Source: Thermodesulfovibrionales bacterium (GTDB lineage Bacteria; Nitrospirota; Thermodesulfovibrionia; Thermodesulfovibrionales; Dissulfurispiraceae). Taken from it: 64,000 nt of DNA. This document shows, in pieces, positions 40,455 through 49,628 of this stretch. Both the position numbers and the translations under genes were made by a program. Below the pieces are notes generated by a model. It saw nothing but the letters and a program-made list of their open reading frames with translations. It made no database searches and was not told the DNA's origin. Where the stretch lies: the NCBI GenBank assembly GCA_030017995.1, contig JASEGS010000006.1, positions 1 through 64,000 of the forward strand, in the 5' to 3' direction. Position 1 is the stretch's first letter. The number at the start of each line of letters is the position of its first letter.

Positions 40455-40646
40455 ATGAATGTCATAGTTGATGAAGAAAAATGCATCGGTTGCGGGAGAT
40501 GTGAGGAGATATGCCCTGCTGTTTTTCACCTAAATGAAACCACCGGCAAGTCTGAAGTAATAGATGAGGAGGCCTGTGATTTTGTTGGCTGTTGCGAGGC
40601 AGCTGAGGAGAATTGTTCTGTTGAGGCAATAACATTAGTAGAATAA
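40455..40646 (+). CDS. Ferredoxin, single [4Fe-4S]
   Basis: The 63-aa protein has CIGCGRCEEIC near the N-terminus (C10, C13, C16, C20) and CSVEAITL near the C-terminus (C54). The cluster ligands are most likely C10, C13, C16 and C54. Additional cysteines C20, C41, C46 and C47 could form a disulfide or a vestigial second site. Proteins of this type serve as low-potential electron carriers, for example with the 2-oxoacid oxidoreductase encoded near the end of the window. Confidence 0.9.
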   Translation: MNVIVDEEKCIGCGRCEEICPAVFHLNETTGKSEVIDEEACDFVGCCEAAEENCSVEAITLVE

Positions 40647-40673
40647 GTAAATAAAAAAAGAGCCCTAATATCC

Positions 40674-42203
40674 CTAAAACTGTCCTCTGTCCAGCGTCCT
40701 GTATTGTATTGCCTCTGAGACGTGGTGGCTGCGGATAATCTCTGAACCTTCTAAATCCGCAATTGTCATCGACACCTTAAGTATCCTTGAATATGCCCTT
40801 GCGCTTAGTCCAAGGCGCTGCATTGCGGCATCCAGAAGACCATGGGCGTCTTCCGCGAGCCTGCAATGTTTTTTCATATGACGTGTCTTCATCTGTCCGT
40901 TTGCAAATATTTTGTCGTCTTTGAACCTTTTCAACTGCCTTTCCCTTGCCTCTGTTACCCTTTGTCTTATTGTCTCTGATCTTTCTCCTGAGTAGTCATT
41001 GGAGAGTTCTTTATAGGGCACAGCAGACACATCTACATGGATGTCTATCCTGTCCATCAAAGGACCGGAGACTCTTGATCTGTAACGGTTAATCATATTG
41101 GGAGTGCATGTGCATTGGTGCTGCGAGCCGAAATTGCCGCATGGACAGGGATTTAGGGCGCCGATCATAACGAATTGCGACGGATAGGTAACAGTTGCTG
41201 CAGCCCTCGATACTGTGACATAGCCGTTTTCCAGTGGTTGCCTCAGCACTTCAAGAACGTTCCTTTTGAATTCCGGCAATTCGTCCAGAAAGAGTATCCC
41301 ATGATGCGCCATGGATACTTCACCGGGTTTTGGTGTCTGCCCGCCGCCTATCAGAGCTACGTCCGATATAGTGTGATGCGGGGATCTGAAAGGTCTTGTT
41401 GCTAAAAGTGATTGATTGTTTTTGAGCAGGCCGGCAACACTGTGTATCTTTGTTGTTTCCAATGCTTCTTCAAAAGTCATGGGAGGCAAAATTGTAGGAA
41501 GTCTTTTTGCAAGCATTGTCTTGCCGCTGCCTGGAGGGCCGATCATCAAAACATTGTGTGAACCTGCTGCTGCCACTTCCAGCGCCCTTTTTGCGTGCTC
41601 CTGTCCTTTAACATCAGAAAAGTCATCTTCATACTCAGAATTTTCTGACATTACAGCGCTAATATCTATAGAGAATGGTTCTGTTTTTGCTATCCCATTT
41701 AAAAACTCTATGGTTTCAGGGAGGCTGTTCATGCTGAATATATCTATTCCGCTTACTACTGCTGCTTCTGCTGCATTTTCCTTTGGAAGAATTACACCTT
41801 TTAGCCCAAGTCTTTTTGCTTCGAGGGCTATGGGCAATGCCCCTCTGATCGGTTTTATTTTTCCATCGAGGGAGAGTTCTCCGGCGAGCATGTATTCACT
41901 GATTGTATCTGAAGGGATTAGATTTTCTGATGCGATTATTCCTACTGCGATTGGGAGGTCAAAGGAGGATCCTTCCTTTTTCAGGTCTGCAGGGGCGAGA
42001 TTTACAGTAATCTGCTTTAAAGGGAAGTTAAATCCTATATTTTTCAGGGCTGCTTTTATCCTGTCCCTGCTTTCTTTTACTGTTGCATCAGGAAGGCCCA
42101 CCATGGAGAAGTGAGGAAGCCCTTTTGATGTTATATCAACCTCAACCTCTACAGTATGCGCATCAATGCCGTAGACACAAGCACTTAGAACCTTGGAAAG
42201 CAT
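40674..42203 (-). CDS. comM: ComM/YifB-family Mg-chelatase-like AAA ATPase
   Basis: The 509-aa protein begins MLSKVLSACVYGIDAHTVEV, the standard YifB/ComM start. It has a Lon-protease-like S5 fold N-domain, Walker A MIGPPGSGKTMLAKRLP, GILFLDELPEF (Walker B) and a Mg_chelatase C-terminal part (NPCPCGNFG). ComM is a hexameric helicase that promotes branch migration during natural transformation in Gram-negative bacteria. The start overlaps the radical-SAM gene end by 41 bases, supported by conservation of the N-terminus. Confidence 0.95.
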   Translation of the reverse strand: MLSKVLSACVYGIDAHTVEVEVDITSKGLPHFSMVGLPDATVKESRDRIKAALKNIGFNFPLKQITVNLAPADLKKEGSSFDLPIAVGIIASENLIPSDTISEYMLAGELSLDGKIKPIRGALPIALEAKRLGLKGVILPKENAAEAAVVSGIDIFSMNSLPETIEFLNGIAKTEPFSIDISAVMSENSEYEDDFSDVKGQEHAKRALEVAAAGSHNVLMIGPPGSGKTMLAKRLPTILPPMTFEEALETTKIHSVAGLLKNNQSLLATRPFRSPHHTISDVALIGGGQTPKPGEVSMAHHGILFLDELPEFKRNVLEVLRQPLENGYVTVSRAAATVTYPSQFVMIGALNPCPCGNFGSQHQCTCTPNMINRYRSRVSGPLMDRIDIHVDVSAVPYKELSNDYSGERSETIRQRVTEARERQLKRFKDDKIFANGQMKTRHMKKHCRLAEDAHGLLDAAMQRLGLSARAYSRILKVSMTIADLEGSEIIRSHHVSEAIQYRTLDRGQF

Positions 42204-43083
42204 CTCTTTCTATAAACCTCTCTTCTATATTTCGGATAATCTCCTGTCTTGTCTTGCCCCATTTTGGCGCTATTAATATTTCATCAGGCGCTGTTGCAAA
42301 CATCCTCTGCAGGACTATATCAGGGGACAAACGCTCCACAAAGTCCACGAGGAAATCCAGGTATTCGTCATGCTGGAATGTGTGAAACGGCTTGTTAGCG
42401 TATTGCTCCGCAAGGATAGTGTCTTTTATTATCTGAAGCTGGTGTATCTTCAGGAACTCCAGCGGCAGGGCTGAAATCTCGTCAGCCATGGCAAGCATCT
42501 CTTGTCTTGTTTCTGTTGGAAATCCTGCAATAATATGTGCGCCGATATGGATGCCGCGGTCTTTTGTCATATTTAAGGCATCAAGGAACGTTTTATAATC
42601 GTGTCCTCTTAAGATATATTTCAGAGATTTGTCATAGATTGACTGCATGCCGTATTCAATCAGAATGAAATGTTTTTTTGCCAGTGTTTGCAGCAATTCT
42701 ATTTTTTCTTCATCCACGCAGTCAGGTCTTGTGCCTATGGCAAGTCCTATCACCGCAGACTTTGAGAGGGCTTCTCTGTAAAGTTTTTCGAGTTCTTCAA
42801 CAGAGGCATAGGTGTTTGTATAAGGCTGAAAATAGACAAGGAATTTGCCAGCCCTGTATCGTCCTGAAAGGTATGCTATGCCGTTTTTTATTTGCTCGCT
42901 GATAGGAAGATTAGTTTTACATCCTGACGGCCTGAAGCTGTCGTTGTTGCAGTAAATGCAGCCTGTTACGCCAAGTGTTCCGTCCCTGTTGGGACAAGTA
43001 AAACCTGCATCTACATTTACCTTATATACGATGGCGCCGAACCTCTCCCTGAGATATGCTCCAAAGGCATTATATCTACGCAT
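42163..43083 (-). CDS. Radical SAM protein, TIGR01212/YhcC family
   Basis: The cluster motif lies in FTCPNRDGTLGVTGCIYCNN. The protein also has YFQPYTNTYASVEEL, GLAIGTRPDCVDEEKIELL, ILIEYGMQSIYDKSLKYILRGHD (split by family spacing) and IHIGAHIIAGFPTET, all features of the YhcC group. The biochemical function of this family is not established; a role in RNA modification or regulation has been suggested. It is encoded upstream of comM on the same strand, overlapping by 41 bases. Confidence 0.88.
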   Translation of the reverse strand: MRRYNAFGAYLRERFGAIVYKVNVDAGFTCPNRDGTLGVTGCIYCNNDSFRPSGCKTNLPISEQIKNGIAYLSGRYRAGKFLVYFQPYTNTYASVEELEKLYREALSKSAVIGLAIGTRPDCVDEEKIELLQTLAKKHFILIEYGMQSIYDKSLKYILRGHDYKTFLDALNMTKDRGIHIGAHIIAGFPTETRQEMLAMADEISALPLEFLKIHQLQIIKDTILAEQYANKPFHTFQHDEYLDFLVDFVERLSPDIVLQRMFATAPDEILIAPKWGKTRQEIIRNIEERFIERDAFQGSKCLCLRH

Positions 43084-43114
43084 AGTTTTTAATTATTTAT
43101 TTTTATCAGCCTTA

Positions 43115-43143
43115 ATGTCAAATATCGCTGGATTTGGTATAAT
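43115..43143 (+). promoter_or_regulatory. Promoter of the class II aldolase gene
   Basis: ATGTCA at 43115-43120, a 17-base spacer and TATAAT at 43138-43143 (preceded by TTGG) lie about 30 bases before the ATG at 43173, which has a GGAGGA ribosome-binding site. Confidence 0.5.
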
Positions 43144-43172
43144 TATGCAAAACTTTTTTGCAGGAGGAATTT

Positions 43173-44531
43173 ATGAGTTTAAAGGGATTAAAGGACTTTA
43201 TAGAGATCAGTAAAGGCAGCATTTTTTTAAAGGACAAATCAGGCATTAGGAATATTATAGACAGCCTTATCTATGACGCTGTTTTTGAATCCAATGATGA
43301 AAAAAAGAAGGCTCTTTTAATTCTCATCAAGGAGATAGCAAAGGCATGCGGTGCAATACCAGCCTCAATTCAAGGTTTATATGAGGAGATGGGAAGGAAC
43401 TATCCTGGATTCACAGTGCCTGCAATAAACATAAGGGGACTCACATATGATGTAGCGAGGGCTGTATTCAGAAAAGCGATGGAGGTGAAGGCAGGCGCAT
43501 TCATATTTGAGATTGCGCGTTCAGAGATTGGATATACGAAACAGCGTCCTATTGAATATTCGGCTGTTATTCTGGCTGCTGCGGTGAGAGAAGGTTATGA
43601 AGGGCCGGTATTTATTCAGGGCGACCACTTTCAGCTTGTGAGGAAAAATTTCCTTGCAGATGCGCCTCCTGAAATAAACTATGTGAAAGGACTCATTACA
43701 GAGGCTGTTGAGGCAGAGTTTTATAACATAGACATAGACGCATCTACTGTGGTTGATATAGAGAAGCCGGCAATTAAGGAGCAGCAGAAGCCGAACTTTG
43801 AGATGACGGCAGAACTTGCAAGGCATGTGAGAGGTCTTCAGCCTGCTGGGGGTGAAGTCTCCATAGGCGGAGAGATTGGAGAGATAGGCGGCAAAAACAG
43901 CAACCCTGAGGAAGCAAGGGCATTTCTTGAAGGCTTTAATGAGACCTTTAAGGGTGGAACAGGTCTCAGCAAACTGAGCGTTCAGACAGGGACAAGTCAC
44001 GGAGGCGTTGTTCTCCCAGACGGAAGTCTCGCAAAGGTCAAGATAGACTTTGACACTTTAAGGGATCTATCAGACCTTGTAAGAAAGGAATTCAAACTTT
44101 CAGGATGTGTGCAGCATGGCGCATCAACACTTCCTGAGGAGGCGTTTCATATGTTCCCTGAAACAGGAACATCTGAGGTGCATCTCGCCACAGGTTTCCA
44201 GAACATCATTTATGACTCAAGTCACTTGCCGGCAGACTTCAGAAACGAGGTATATGCTTATTTAAAGCAGGAGTGCGCAAAAGAGTGGAAAGAAGGGCAG
44301 ACAGAGGAGCAGTTTATATATAGCACGAGGAAAAAAGGATTCGGGACAATAAAGAAAAAGTGGTGGGACCTGCCAGCAGATGTAAGAGAGCCTATTATGA
44401 AGGAGCTTGAGGACAGGTTCGGCCTGCTCTTTGAAAAGCTAAAGGTTACAAATACAGCAGATATTGTAAAAAAGACAGTAACGCCTGTTGTTGTCAACAA
44501 GGAGATTAATACAGATTTGCTCGGCCTCTAA
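43173..44531 (+). CDS. Class II fructose-bisphosphate aldolase-like protein
   Basis: The protein has the TIM-barrel metal-dependent aldolase motifs FTVPAINIRG, FIQGDHFQL (metal His), EFYNIDIDASTVVDI, SIGGEIGEIGGKNS, VQTGTSHGGVVLPDG (metal His) and GCVQHGASTLPEEAF (metal His). At 453 aa it is much longer than the 280-350 aa of standard class II FBP aldolases, with extra N- and C-terminal helices. Substrate could be fructose bisphosphate or another ketose phosphate. The genes for FBP aldolase/phosphatase and phosphofructokinase follow within 3 kb, supporting a place in hexose phosphate metabolism. The start at 43173 follows GGAGGA. Confidence 0.8.
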   Translation: MSLKGLKDFIEISKGSIFLKDKSGIRNIIDSLIYDAVFESNDEKKKALLILIKEIAKACGAIPASIQGLYEEMGRNYPGFTVPAINIRGLTYDVARAVFRKAMEVKAGAFIFEIARSEIGYTKQRPIEYSAVILAAAVREGYEGPVFIQGDHFQLVRKNFLADAPPEINYVKGLITEAVEAEFYNIDIDASTVVDIEKPAIKEQQKPNFEMTAELARHVRGLQPAGGEVSIGGEIGEIGGKNSNPEEARAFLEGFNETFKGGTGLSKLSVQTGTSHGGVVLPDGSLAKVKIDFDTLRDLSDLVRKEFKLSGCVQHGASTLPEEAFHMFPETGTSEVHLATGFQNIIYDSSHLPADFRNEVYAYLKQECAKEWKEGQTEEQFIYSTRKKGFGTIKKKWWDLPADVREPIMKELEDRFGLLFEKLKVTNTADIVKKTVTPVVVNKEINTDLLGL

Positions 44532-44553
44532 CATTAAAACCGGGAAATGAGTT

Positions 44554-46194
44554 GTGAGGGATGATAATTATTCAAAGACCGCTCTTGATCTTTTATTGAT
44601 CCTGTTTATTACAGCAGTAATTTATCTTCCTTTTCTCGGACTCCCACCGTGGGGAGGCAATGAACCATTGAGGGTAGTTGCCGCTCAAGAGATACTAAAA
44701 TCAGGCAACTGGACAGCGCCCATGCTGCACGGAAGGCTTTATTTTCTTAAGCCGCCTTTAATGAACTGGCTTATTGCCGCAAACGGATATATATTTGGCG
44801 CTGTCAATGAATGGACATCCCGTCTGCCTTCGGTATTTATAACATTTGCAATGGGCGTTTCTGTTTATCTCCTGTGTAAGAACTGGCTGGGCAGGGCAGG
44901 CAGATTTTTTGCAGCAGTCGCAACTGTCAGCATGGTGGGGTTAATCTCAAAGGGCGTAACAGCAGAGATAGACAGCTTTTTCATTTTTTTTGTTGTGATT
45001 TCCCTTTTAATCTGGATGAACGGCTATTCAAGGCAGTGGAGGCCTATTATCTTATGGGGTATTTCATTGTCGCTTCTTGCTGTGGGGTTTCTAACAAAAG
45101 GCCCGCAGGTTATAGCCTATTTTTATTTAACTGTTTTTGCATACCTGCTGCTGAAGAGGAGGGCAAGGTTTTTCTTCTCACTGTCCCATCTTGCCGGACT
45201 ATGTCTTTTTCTGCTAATCCTCGGCAGTTATTTACTCGCTATCCTGAGATGGATTCCATTTAATGACTACATTGACATATGGTCTGATCAAATAATGCAG
45301 CGGGCAGAGGGAAAACATCACCTTGCATTTTTTACACATGCCGTTTCCTATCCCTTTATAATGACATTCCAATTCATGCCGTGGGTCTTGTTCATTATCC
45401 CGGTTTTTTATCTAAAGGGTTTGAGAAAAAAGGCAAACGGAATATTCAAAAATGAGATATTTAGTTACTCCCTTGTGATGTTGGCAGTCAACTTCCCGAT
45501 TTACTGGCTGCTTCCGAGCGCCATGGCAAGATATTTTCTTCCAGCATGCCCGTTTGTAGCTATAGCGACAGGGGTATTCTTTGAATTTTATCTGCGCGAA
45601 GCGAGGGACAATCCTGAGATTAGTGTTTTTTTCAAAAAGGCATTGAAGCTTCTTTTATGGGCAGCGCTGTTTTTTGCCCTAATGCTGCTTCCGGTTGTTT
45701 TGTTCATGAAACTAAAACCATCCATGTCTTTAATCATGGTGATAATATCGCTTATATCTCTTATTATCGTCACCGGTTACAGAATCAATTCAATTAAATT
45801 GCTTCATGTGCCTGTTTATGTTGCTCTTATTACAGGACTGTTCTTTCTTGCATATACCTATATTGATACACGCTATAATTTGGAAAAGGTCTATAATCCG
45901 AGAACAATCGCACAGGAGATAGATGCGGTGTTAAAGGGAGATATAAATACAGTATATGAAATAGGTTATAACAAACAACTCCTGAGAGTGACAAGCTATC
46001 TAAGAAAAGGCGTAATTCAGGTAGAGAATCCTGCCAAATTAAAATCCATAGATAACAAAAATAATAAGACATATTTTGTTTTTTACGTCAGATTAGGCGA
46101 TCAAACTCTTTTTCTGCAAGACATTGCATGGGAAAAGATTTATTCAACACCAATAGGCAGTAAGGGAGAAATTGTGGTGGGGCGATTAATGTGA
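44554..46194 (+). CDS. GT39-family (ArnT/PMT-like) glycosyltransferase
   Basis: The 546-aa protein has about eleven membrane segments and an N-terminal periplasmic loop, LGLPPWGGNEPLRVVAAQEILKSG, at the position of the catalytic acidic motif of ArnT/PMT proteins. LYFLKPPLMNWLIAANG and the conserved WTSRLPS follow. Members transfer sugars from polyprenyl-phosphate donors to lipid A or proteins. Here the usual DE pair is partly changed (GNEPLR). It starts with GTG at 44554. Substrate unknown. Confidence 0.8.
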   Translation: MRDDNYSKTALDLLLILFITAVIYLPFLGLPPWGGNEPLRVVAAQEILKSGNWTAPMLHGRLYFLKPPLMNWLIAANGYIFGAVNEWTSRLPSVFITFAMGVSVYLLCKNWLGRAGRFFAAVATVSMVGLISKGVTAEIDSFFIFFVVISLLIWMNGYSRQWRPIILWGISLSLLAVGFLTKGPQVIAYFYLTVFAYLLLKRRARFFFSLSHLAGLCLFLLILGSYLLAILRWIPFNDYIDIWSDQIMQRAEGKHHLAFFTHAVSYPFIMTFQFMPWVLFIIPVFYLKGLRKKANGIFKNEIFSYSLVMLAVNFPIYWLLPSAMARYFLPACPFVAIATGVFFEFYLREARDNPEISVFFKKALKLLLWAALFFALMLLPVVLFMKLKPSMSLIMVIISLISLIIVTGYRINSIKLLHVPVYVALITGLFFLAYTYIDTRYNLEKVYNPRTIAQEIDAVLKGDINTVYEIGYNKQLLRVTSYLRKGVIQVENPAKLKSIDNKNNKTYFVFYVRLGDQTLFLQDIAWEKIYSTPIGSKGEIVVGRLM

Positions 46195-46284
46195 GGATCT
46201 GCTATTCAAATATATAGAAATGCCCTTGCAACTTCATTCATAAAGCGATATTATTTGAATCAGCAGAAGAAAGGAGGAAGGAGC

Positions 46285-47385
46285 ATGTCAGGAAAGATTA
46301 CATTAAGCGTTATCAAGGCGGATGTGGGGGGGTATGTGGGGCATTCATCTATGCACCCTGACCTCATGAATGCAGCAGAGGAGAGGCTGTCAAATGCCTT
46401 TGACAAGGGACTGCTTATTGACTACCATGTCACGAGGTGCGGGGATGACCTTGAACTTATCATGACTCATAAGAACGGTCTGGATAATGAAAAGATCCAC
46501 AAGCTTGCATGGGATACCTTTGTTTCTTGCACAGAGATAGCAAAGGAGTTAAAGCTGTATGGCGCAGGGCAGGACCTTTTGTCAGACGCTTTCTCAGGCA
46601 CTGTAAAGGGCATGGGGCCGGGCGTAGCAGAGATGGAGTTTGAGGAAAGAAAGAGCGAGCCCGTAATTATTTTTATGGCTGACAAGACATCTCCGGGCGC
46701 ATGGAATCTGCCCATTTATAAAATCTTTGCAGACCCCTTTAACACAGCCGGACTTGTTATAGACCCTTCAATGCACGGAGGGTTTAAGTTTGAGGTTGTG
46801 GATGTATACGAGCACAAAAAGATAATACTCTCTGCCCCTGATGAGATATACGACCTTTTGATGTTCATCGGAGCAATGCGCCGTTTTATGATAAAGAATG
46901 TTTATAGAAAGTCCGATGGAGAAATAGCGGCAGCAGCATCCACACAAAAGCTCAGCCTTATAGCAGGCCGCTATGTGGGCAAAGACGACCCTGTTCTTAT
47001 TGTGAGGTGTCAGTCAGGGCTGCCTGCAGTTGGCGAAGTCCTTGAGCCATTCGCTTTCTCACATCTGGTGGAAGGGTGGATGAGAGGGTCTCATCATGGT
47101 CCGCTGATGCCGGTGCCTTTTTATGAGGCGAACCCTTCAAGGTTTGACGGGCCGCCGAGAGTAATAGCAGCCGGATTCCAGTTGTGCGGCGGCAAACTTA
47201 TAGGACCGAGGGATCTGTTTGATGACCCTGCTTTTGATGAAGCAAGGAAAAAGGCGAATGAAATAGCTAATTATATGAGATCTCATGGACCTTTTGAACC
47301 TCACAGACTGGGGCTTGATGATATGGAATATACAACAATGCCTCAGTTGATGAAAAAGCTGGAGGGCAGGTTTGTCCCTGAATAA
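46285..47385 (+). CDS. Bifunctional fructose-1,6-bisphosphate aldolase/phosphatase (type V)
   Basis: The N-terminus SGKITLSVIKADVGGYVGHSS is the hallmark of the archaeal-type FBP aldolase/phosphatase, with Asp/His metal ligands. Further blocks are HVTRCGDDLELIMTH, GVAEMEFEERKSEPVIIFMADKT, GAWNLPIYKIFADPFNTAGLVIDP and GFKFEVVDV. It turns triose phosphates into fructose-6-phosphate irreversibly and so commits carbon to gluconeogenesis in many autotrophic or thermophilic anaerobes. The start at 46285 has GGAGGAAGGAG upstream; the TTG at 46255 is less likely. It overlaps the phosphofructokinase frame by 14 bases. Confidence 0.93.
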   Translation: MSGKITLSVIKADVGGYVGHSSMHPDLMNAAEERLSNAFDKGLLIDYHVTRCGDDLELIMTHKNGLDNEKIHKLAWDTFVSCTEIAKELKLYGAGQDLLSDAFSGTVKGMGPGVAEMEFEERKSEPVIIFMADKTSPGAWNLPIYKIFADPFNTAGLVIDPSMHGGFKFEVVDVYEHKKIILSAPDEIYDLLMFIGAMRRFMIKNVYRKSDGEIAAAASTQKLSLIAGRYVGKDDPVLIVRCQSGLPAVGEVLEPFAFSHLVEGWMRGSHHGPLMPVPFYEANPSRFDGPPRVIAAGFQLCGGKLIGPRDLFDDPAFDEARKKANEIANYMRSHGPFEPHRLGLDDMEYTTMPQLMKKLEGRFVPE

Positions 47386-48655
47386 TCAGAATAATATTGC
47401 CGGGAAAGAGGTGCTCGGCATAGTGGTTGGCGGCGGCCCTGCTCCGGGGATTAATGGCGTCATAAGCTCTGCAACTATAGAGGCTATTAATCAGGGCAAG
47501 GCAGTAGTCGGCATAAGAGGCGGTTTTAAAAGCCTTTTTGAGGGCAACCATAACTGCATCGTTCCTCTCTCAATGGAAGATGTCTCGAGGATACACACAG
47601 AAGGCGGTTCGATTTTGAGGACATCACGGGAATATCCGGAAAAGGTAAAAGAGAAGTTCGGCATTCTTATGTCCACTCTTAAAGGCCTCGGCATCAAATA
47701 TCTTTTGACTATAGGAGGAGAGGGCACACTCTTTATGGCAAACTGGATAGAGAGGGAGGCAAGGGGAGCAATAAGTGTTGTCCATGTGCCAAAGACAATA
47801 GACAATGACATTCCGCTGCCCGGAGGTGTTTCAACCTTTGGCTACCAAACAGCGAGACATTGGGGAGTGGAGATTGTTAAAAATATAATGGAAGATGCAA
47901 GGACAACTGGCAGGTGGTATTTTATAACCACTATGGGCAGGCATGCTGGACATCTGGCGCTCGGCATAGGCAAGGCAGCCGGTGTAACCCTAACTTTAAT
48001 ACCCGAGGAATTTCCTGAAAATAAGCTTTCATTTAAAAAGGTCGCTGATATTCTGACAGGGACTATAATCAAGAGACTCTCTATGGACAAGGATCATGGC
48101 GTGGCTGTCCTTGCAGAGGGAATAACAGAAAAGTTTGATATGGAAGAACTCAGTCATTATGAGCAACTGGAAAAAGATGAGACAGGAAGGATAAGGCTTT
48201 CAGAGGTTCAATTAGGCAGGGTTTTAAAAAACTTTATAAAAAAGACCCTTGATGAAATGGGCATAAAGGTCACTATTGTTGATAAGAATATCGGATATGA
48301 ATTAAGGGCTGCTGACCCCATCCCATTTGATATTGAATATACGAGGAATTTGGGATACGGCGCTGTCAGATACCTTCTGAGGGGGGGCACAGGGGCAATG
48401 ATAGCCTTTTATGAAGGCCGTCTGAGGCCTATACCGTTTGTTGAGATGATTGATTATAACACCGACAAGGTCAGGATAAAGACTGTGGATATAACCTCTG
48501 AGACATATGAGGTCGGAAGAAAGTATATGATAAGGCTTGAAAAGGAAGACCTTGAAGGAGAGAAGTTAGCCCGTCTCGCAAAAACAGCGAATTTAAAAAT
48601 AGAGGAATTCAAGGAGAGATTTGCCTATCTCTTTGATATAAATACCTGTCTATAA
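47372..48655 (+). CDS. 6-phosphofructokinase (phosphate donor uncertain)
   Basis: PfkA-family blocks are VVGGGPAPGINGVISSA, TIGGEGTLFMANWI, VPKTIDNDIPLPGGVSTFGYQTA, TTMGRHAGHLALGIGKAAG, IPEEFP and NLGYGAVRYLLRGG. The GGEGT motif keeps the Gly typical of ATP enzymes, while PKTIDND carries the Lys typical of PPi-dependent enzymes, so the donor is unclear. At 427 aa it is longer than the ATP-dependent E. coli type. The frame opens with TTG 47372, overlapping the FBP aldolase/phosphatase stop; a GTG at 47411 is another possible start. A reversible PPi enzyme would suit a gluconeogenic lifestyle. Confidence 0.85.
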   Translation: MSLNNQNNIAGKEVLGIVVGGGPAPGINGVISSATIEAINQGKAVVGIRGGFKSLFEGNHNCIVPLSMEDVSRIHTEGGSILRTSREYPEKVKEKFGILMSTLKGLGIKYLLTIGGEGTLFMANWIEREARGAISVVHVPKTIDNDIPLPGGVSTFGYQTARHWGVEIVKNIMEDARTTGRWYFITTMGRHAGHLALGIGKAAGVTLTLIPEEFPENKLSFKKVADILTGTIIKRLSMDKDHGVAVLAEGITEKFDMEELSHYEQLEKDETGRIRLSEVQLGRVLKNFIKKTLDEMGIKVTIVDKNIGYELRAADPIPFDIEYTRNLGYGAVRYLLRGGTGAMIAFYEGRLRPIPFVEMIDYNTDKVRIKTVDITSETYEVGRKYMIRLEKEDLEGEKLARLAKTANLKIEEFKERFAYLFDINTCL

Positions 48656-48657
48656 CC

Positions 48658-49158
48658 GTGCAGCAGAGTAATGAGAAGGCATATGGCAGGCAGGCGACTG
48701 AGTTTATAATCAACAAAATAATTTATATGAATGATTTCGAGCGGGCAGAAAGGCTGAGGGAGGTTTTTGAGGCTCTATATGAGGTAAATAAGAGAGTCCC
48801 CATAATTGTTGAGGGCAGGAGGGATGTCCATGCCCTACGAAAGATAGGGTTCGTGGGGAACATTATCACCCTTCATGCCGGCAAGGGGCTTTATGAATTC
48901 TGCGAGGATATAGCAGAGCATTATCACAGGATAGTCCTTCTTATGGACTGGGATGAAAAGGGTGAAACTCTCCATAAGACAATATCAAAACATCTCAGGG
49001 GCATGTGGGAGGAATTTGCGCCTTTTAGGGAGATAGTGAAGATATTGTGTCAAAAAGACATTAAAGATATTGAGGGAATTCCTGCGCTTCTTGAAAGGCT
49101 CGCAGGCGAAGAAGTAAAGATTGGTGAAGAAAGGGAGGGATTTTTAGGAGATATCTGA
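48658..49158 (+). CDS. TOPRIM-domain protein
   Basis: A TOPRIM fold is visible: VPIIVEGRRDVHALRKIGFVG carries the conserved Glu, and IVLLMDWDEKGETLHKTI the DxD-like acid pair. This resembles RNase M5 and DnaG-type small TOPRIM proteins of bacteria and archaea. At 166 aa it has no other domain. The frame opens with GTG 48658, 2 bases after the phosphofructokinase stop, but ATG 48727 is also possible; neither has a good ribosome-binding site. Function unknown; rRNA maturation or DNA repair are possible. Confidence 0.75.
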   Translation: MQQSNEKAYGRQATEFIINKIIYMNDFERAERLREVFEALYEVNKRVPIIVEGRRDVHALRKIGFVGNIITLHAGKGLYEFCEDIAEHYHRIVLLMDWDEKGETLHKTISKHLRGMWEEFAPFREIVKILCQKDIKDIEGIPALLERLAGEEVKIGEEREGFLGDI

Positions 49159-49257
49159 GGCAGCCCGCTCTTTCAAGAAAGAATTATTGGTTTGTGAGCC
49201 TTTGATATATTCAAAATGGTCAATTGGGAGGCCTGATTCGGTTGTCTTTTTCTGTGA

Positions 49258-49263
49258 TATAAT
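49258..49263 (+). promoter_or_regulatory. -10 element just before yraN
   Basis: TATAAT ends 8 bases before the ATG at 49272. With no Shine-Dalgarno sequence in between, transcription would start at or next to the start codon. Confidence 0.3.
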
Positions 49264-49271
49264 TTCAATAA

Positions 49272-49613
49272 ATGAAAACTCTCGGTTCAAAAGGTGAAGA
49301 TATCGCGGCAGATTTTCTAAAAGGAAAAGGGTGTAATGTCCTGCATCGCAATTACAAGACACCCATGGGAGAAGCGGACATTGTAGCCAAGGACAAAAAT
49401 ACTATTGTATTTGTTGAGGTAAAGGCAAGAAGCAGCGAGGCCTTCGGTCAGCCATTTGAGGCCGTAACTTACAGGAAGCAGGAAAAAATCAAAAAAGTTG
49501 CGCTTTATTATATGAAGCATAACAAAATCGAAGCTCCGGTCAGGTTTGATGTTATAAGCATCATATCCAAAAACGGAATAGATGAAGTAAATCATATAAT
49601 GGAGGCATTTTAA
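49272..49613 (+). CDS. yraN: UPF0102 family nuclease-fold protein YraN
   Basis: The 113-aa protein shows the UPF0102 pattern GSKGEDIAADFLKGKGCNVL, NYKTPMGEADIVAKD and TIVFVEVKARSS. The GEADIV...VEVKAR elements match the E-x-D-x-(E/Q)-x-K nuclease core. Members are small, widely conserved, and of unproven function, possibly in DNA processing. Placed before a class IV aminotransferase gene with 15 bases between. Confidence 0.92.
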   Translation: MKTLGSKGEDIAADFLKGKGCNVLHRNYKTPMGEADIVAKDKNTIVFVEVKARSSEAFGQPFEAVTYRKQEKIKKVALYYMKHNKIEAPVRFDVISIISKNGIDEVNHIMEAF

Positions 49614-49628
49614 ATTTTTAATTTATTT

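Noticed and set aside
41416-42114. 232-codon plus-strand frame over comM
   Set aside because: It is antisense to conserved ComM motifs (Walker A and Lon-like domain) and has no family of its own.
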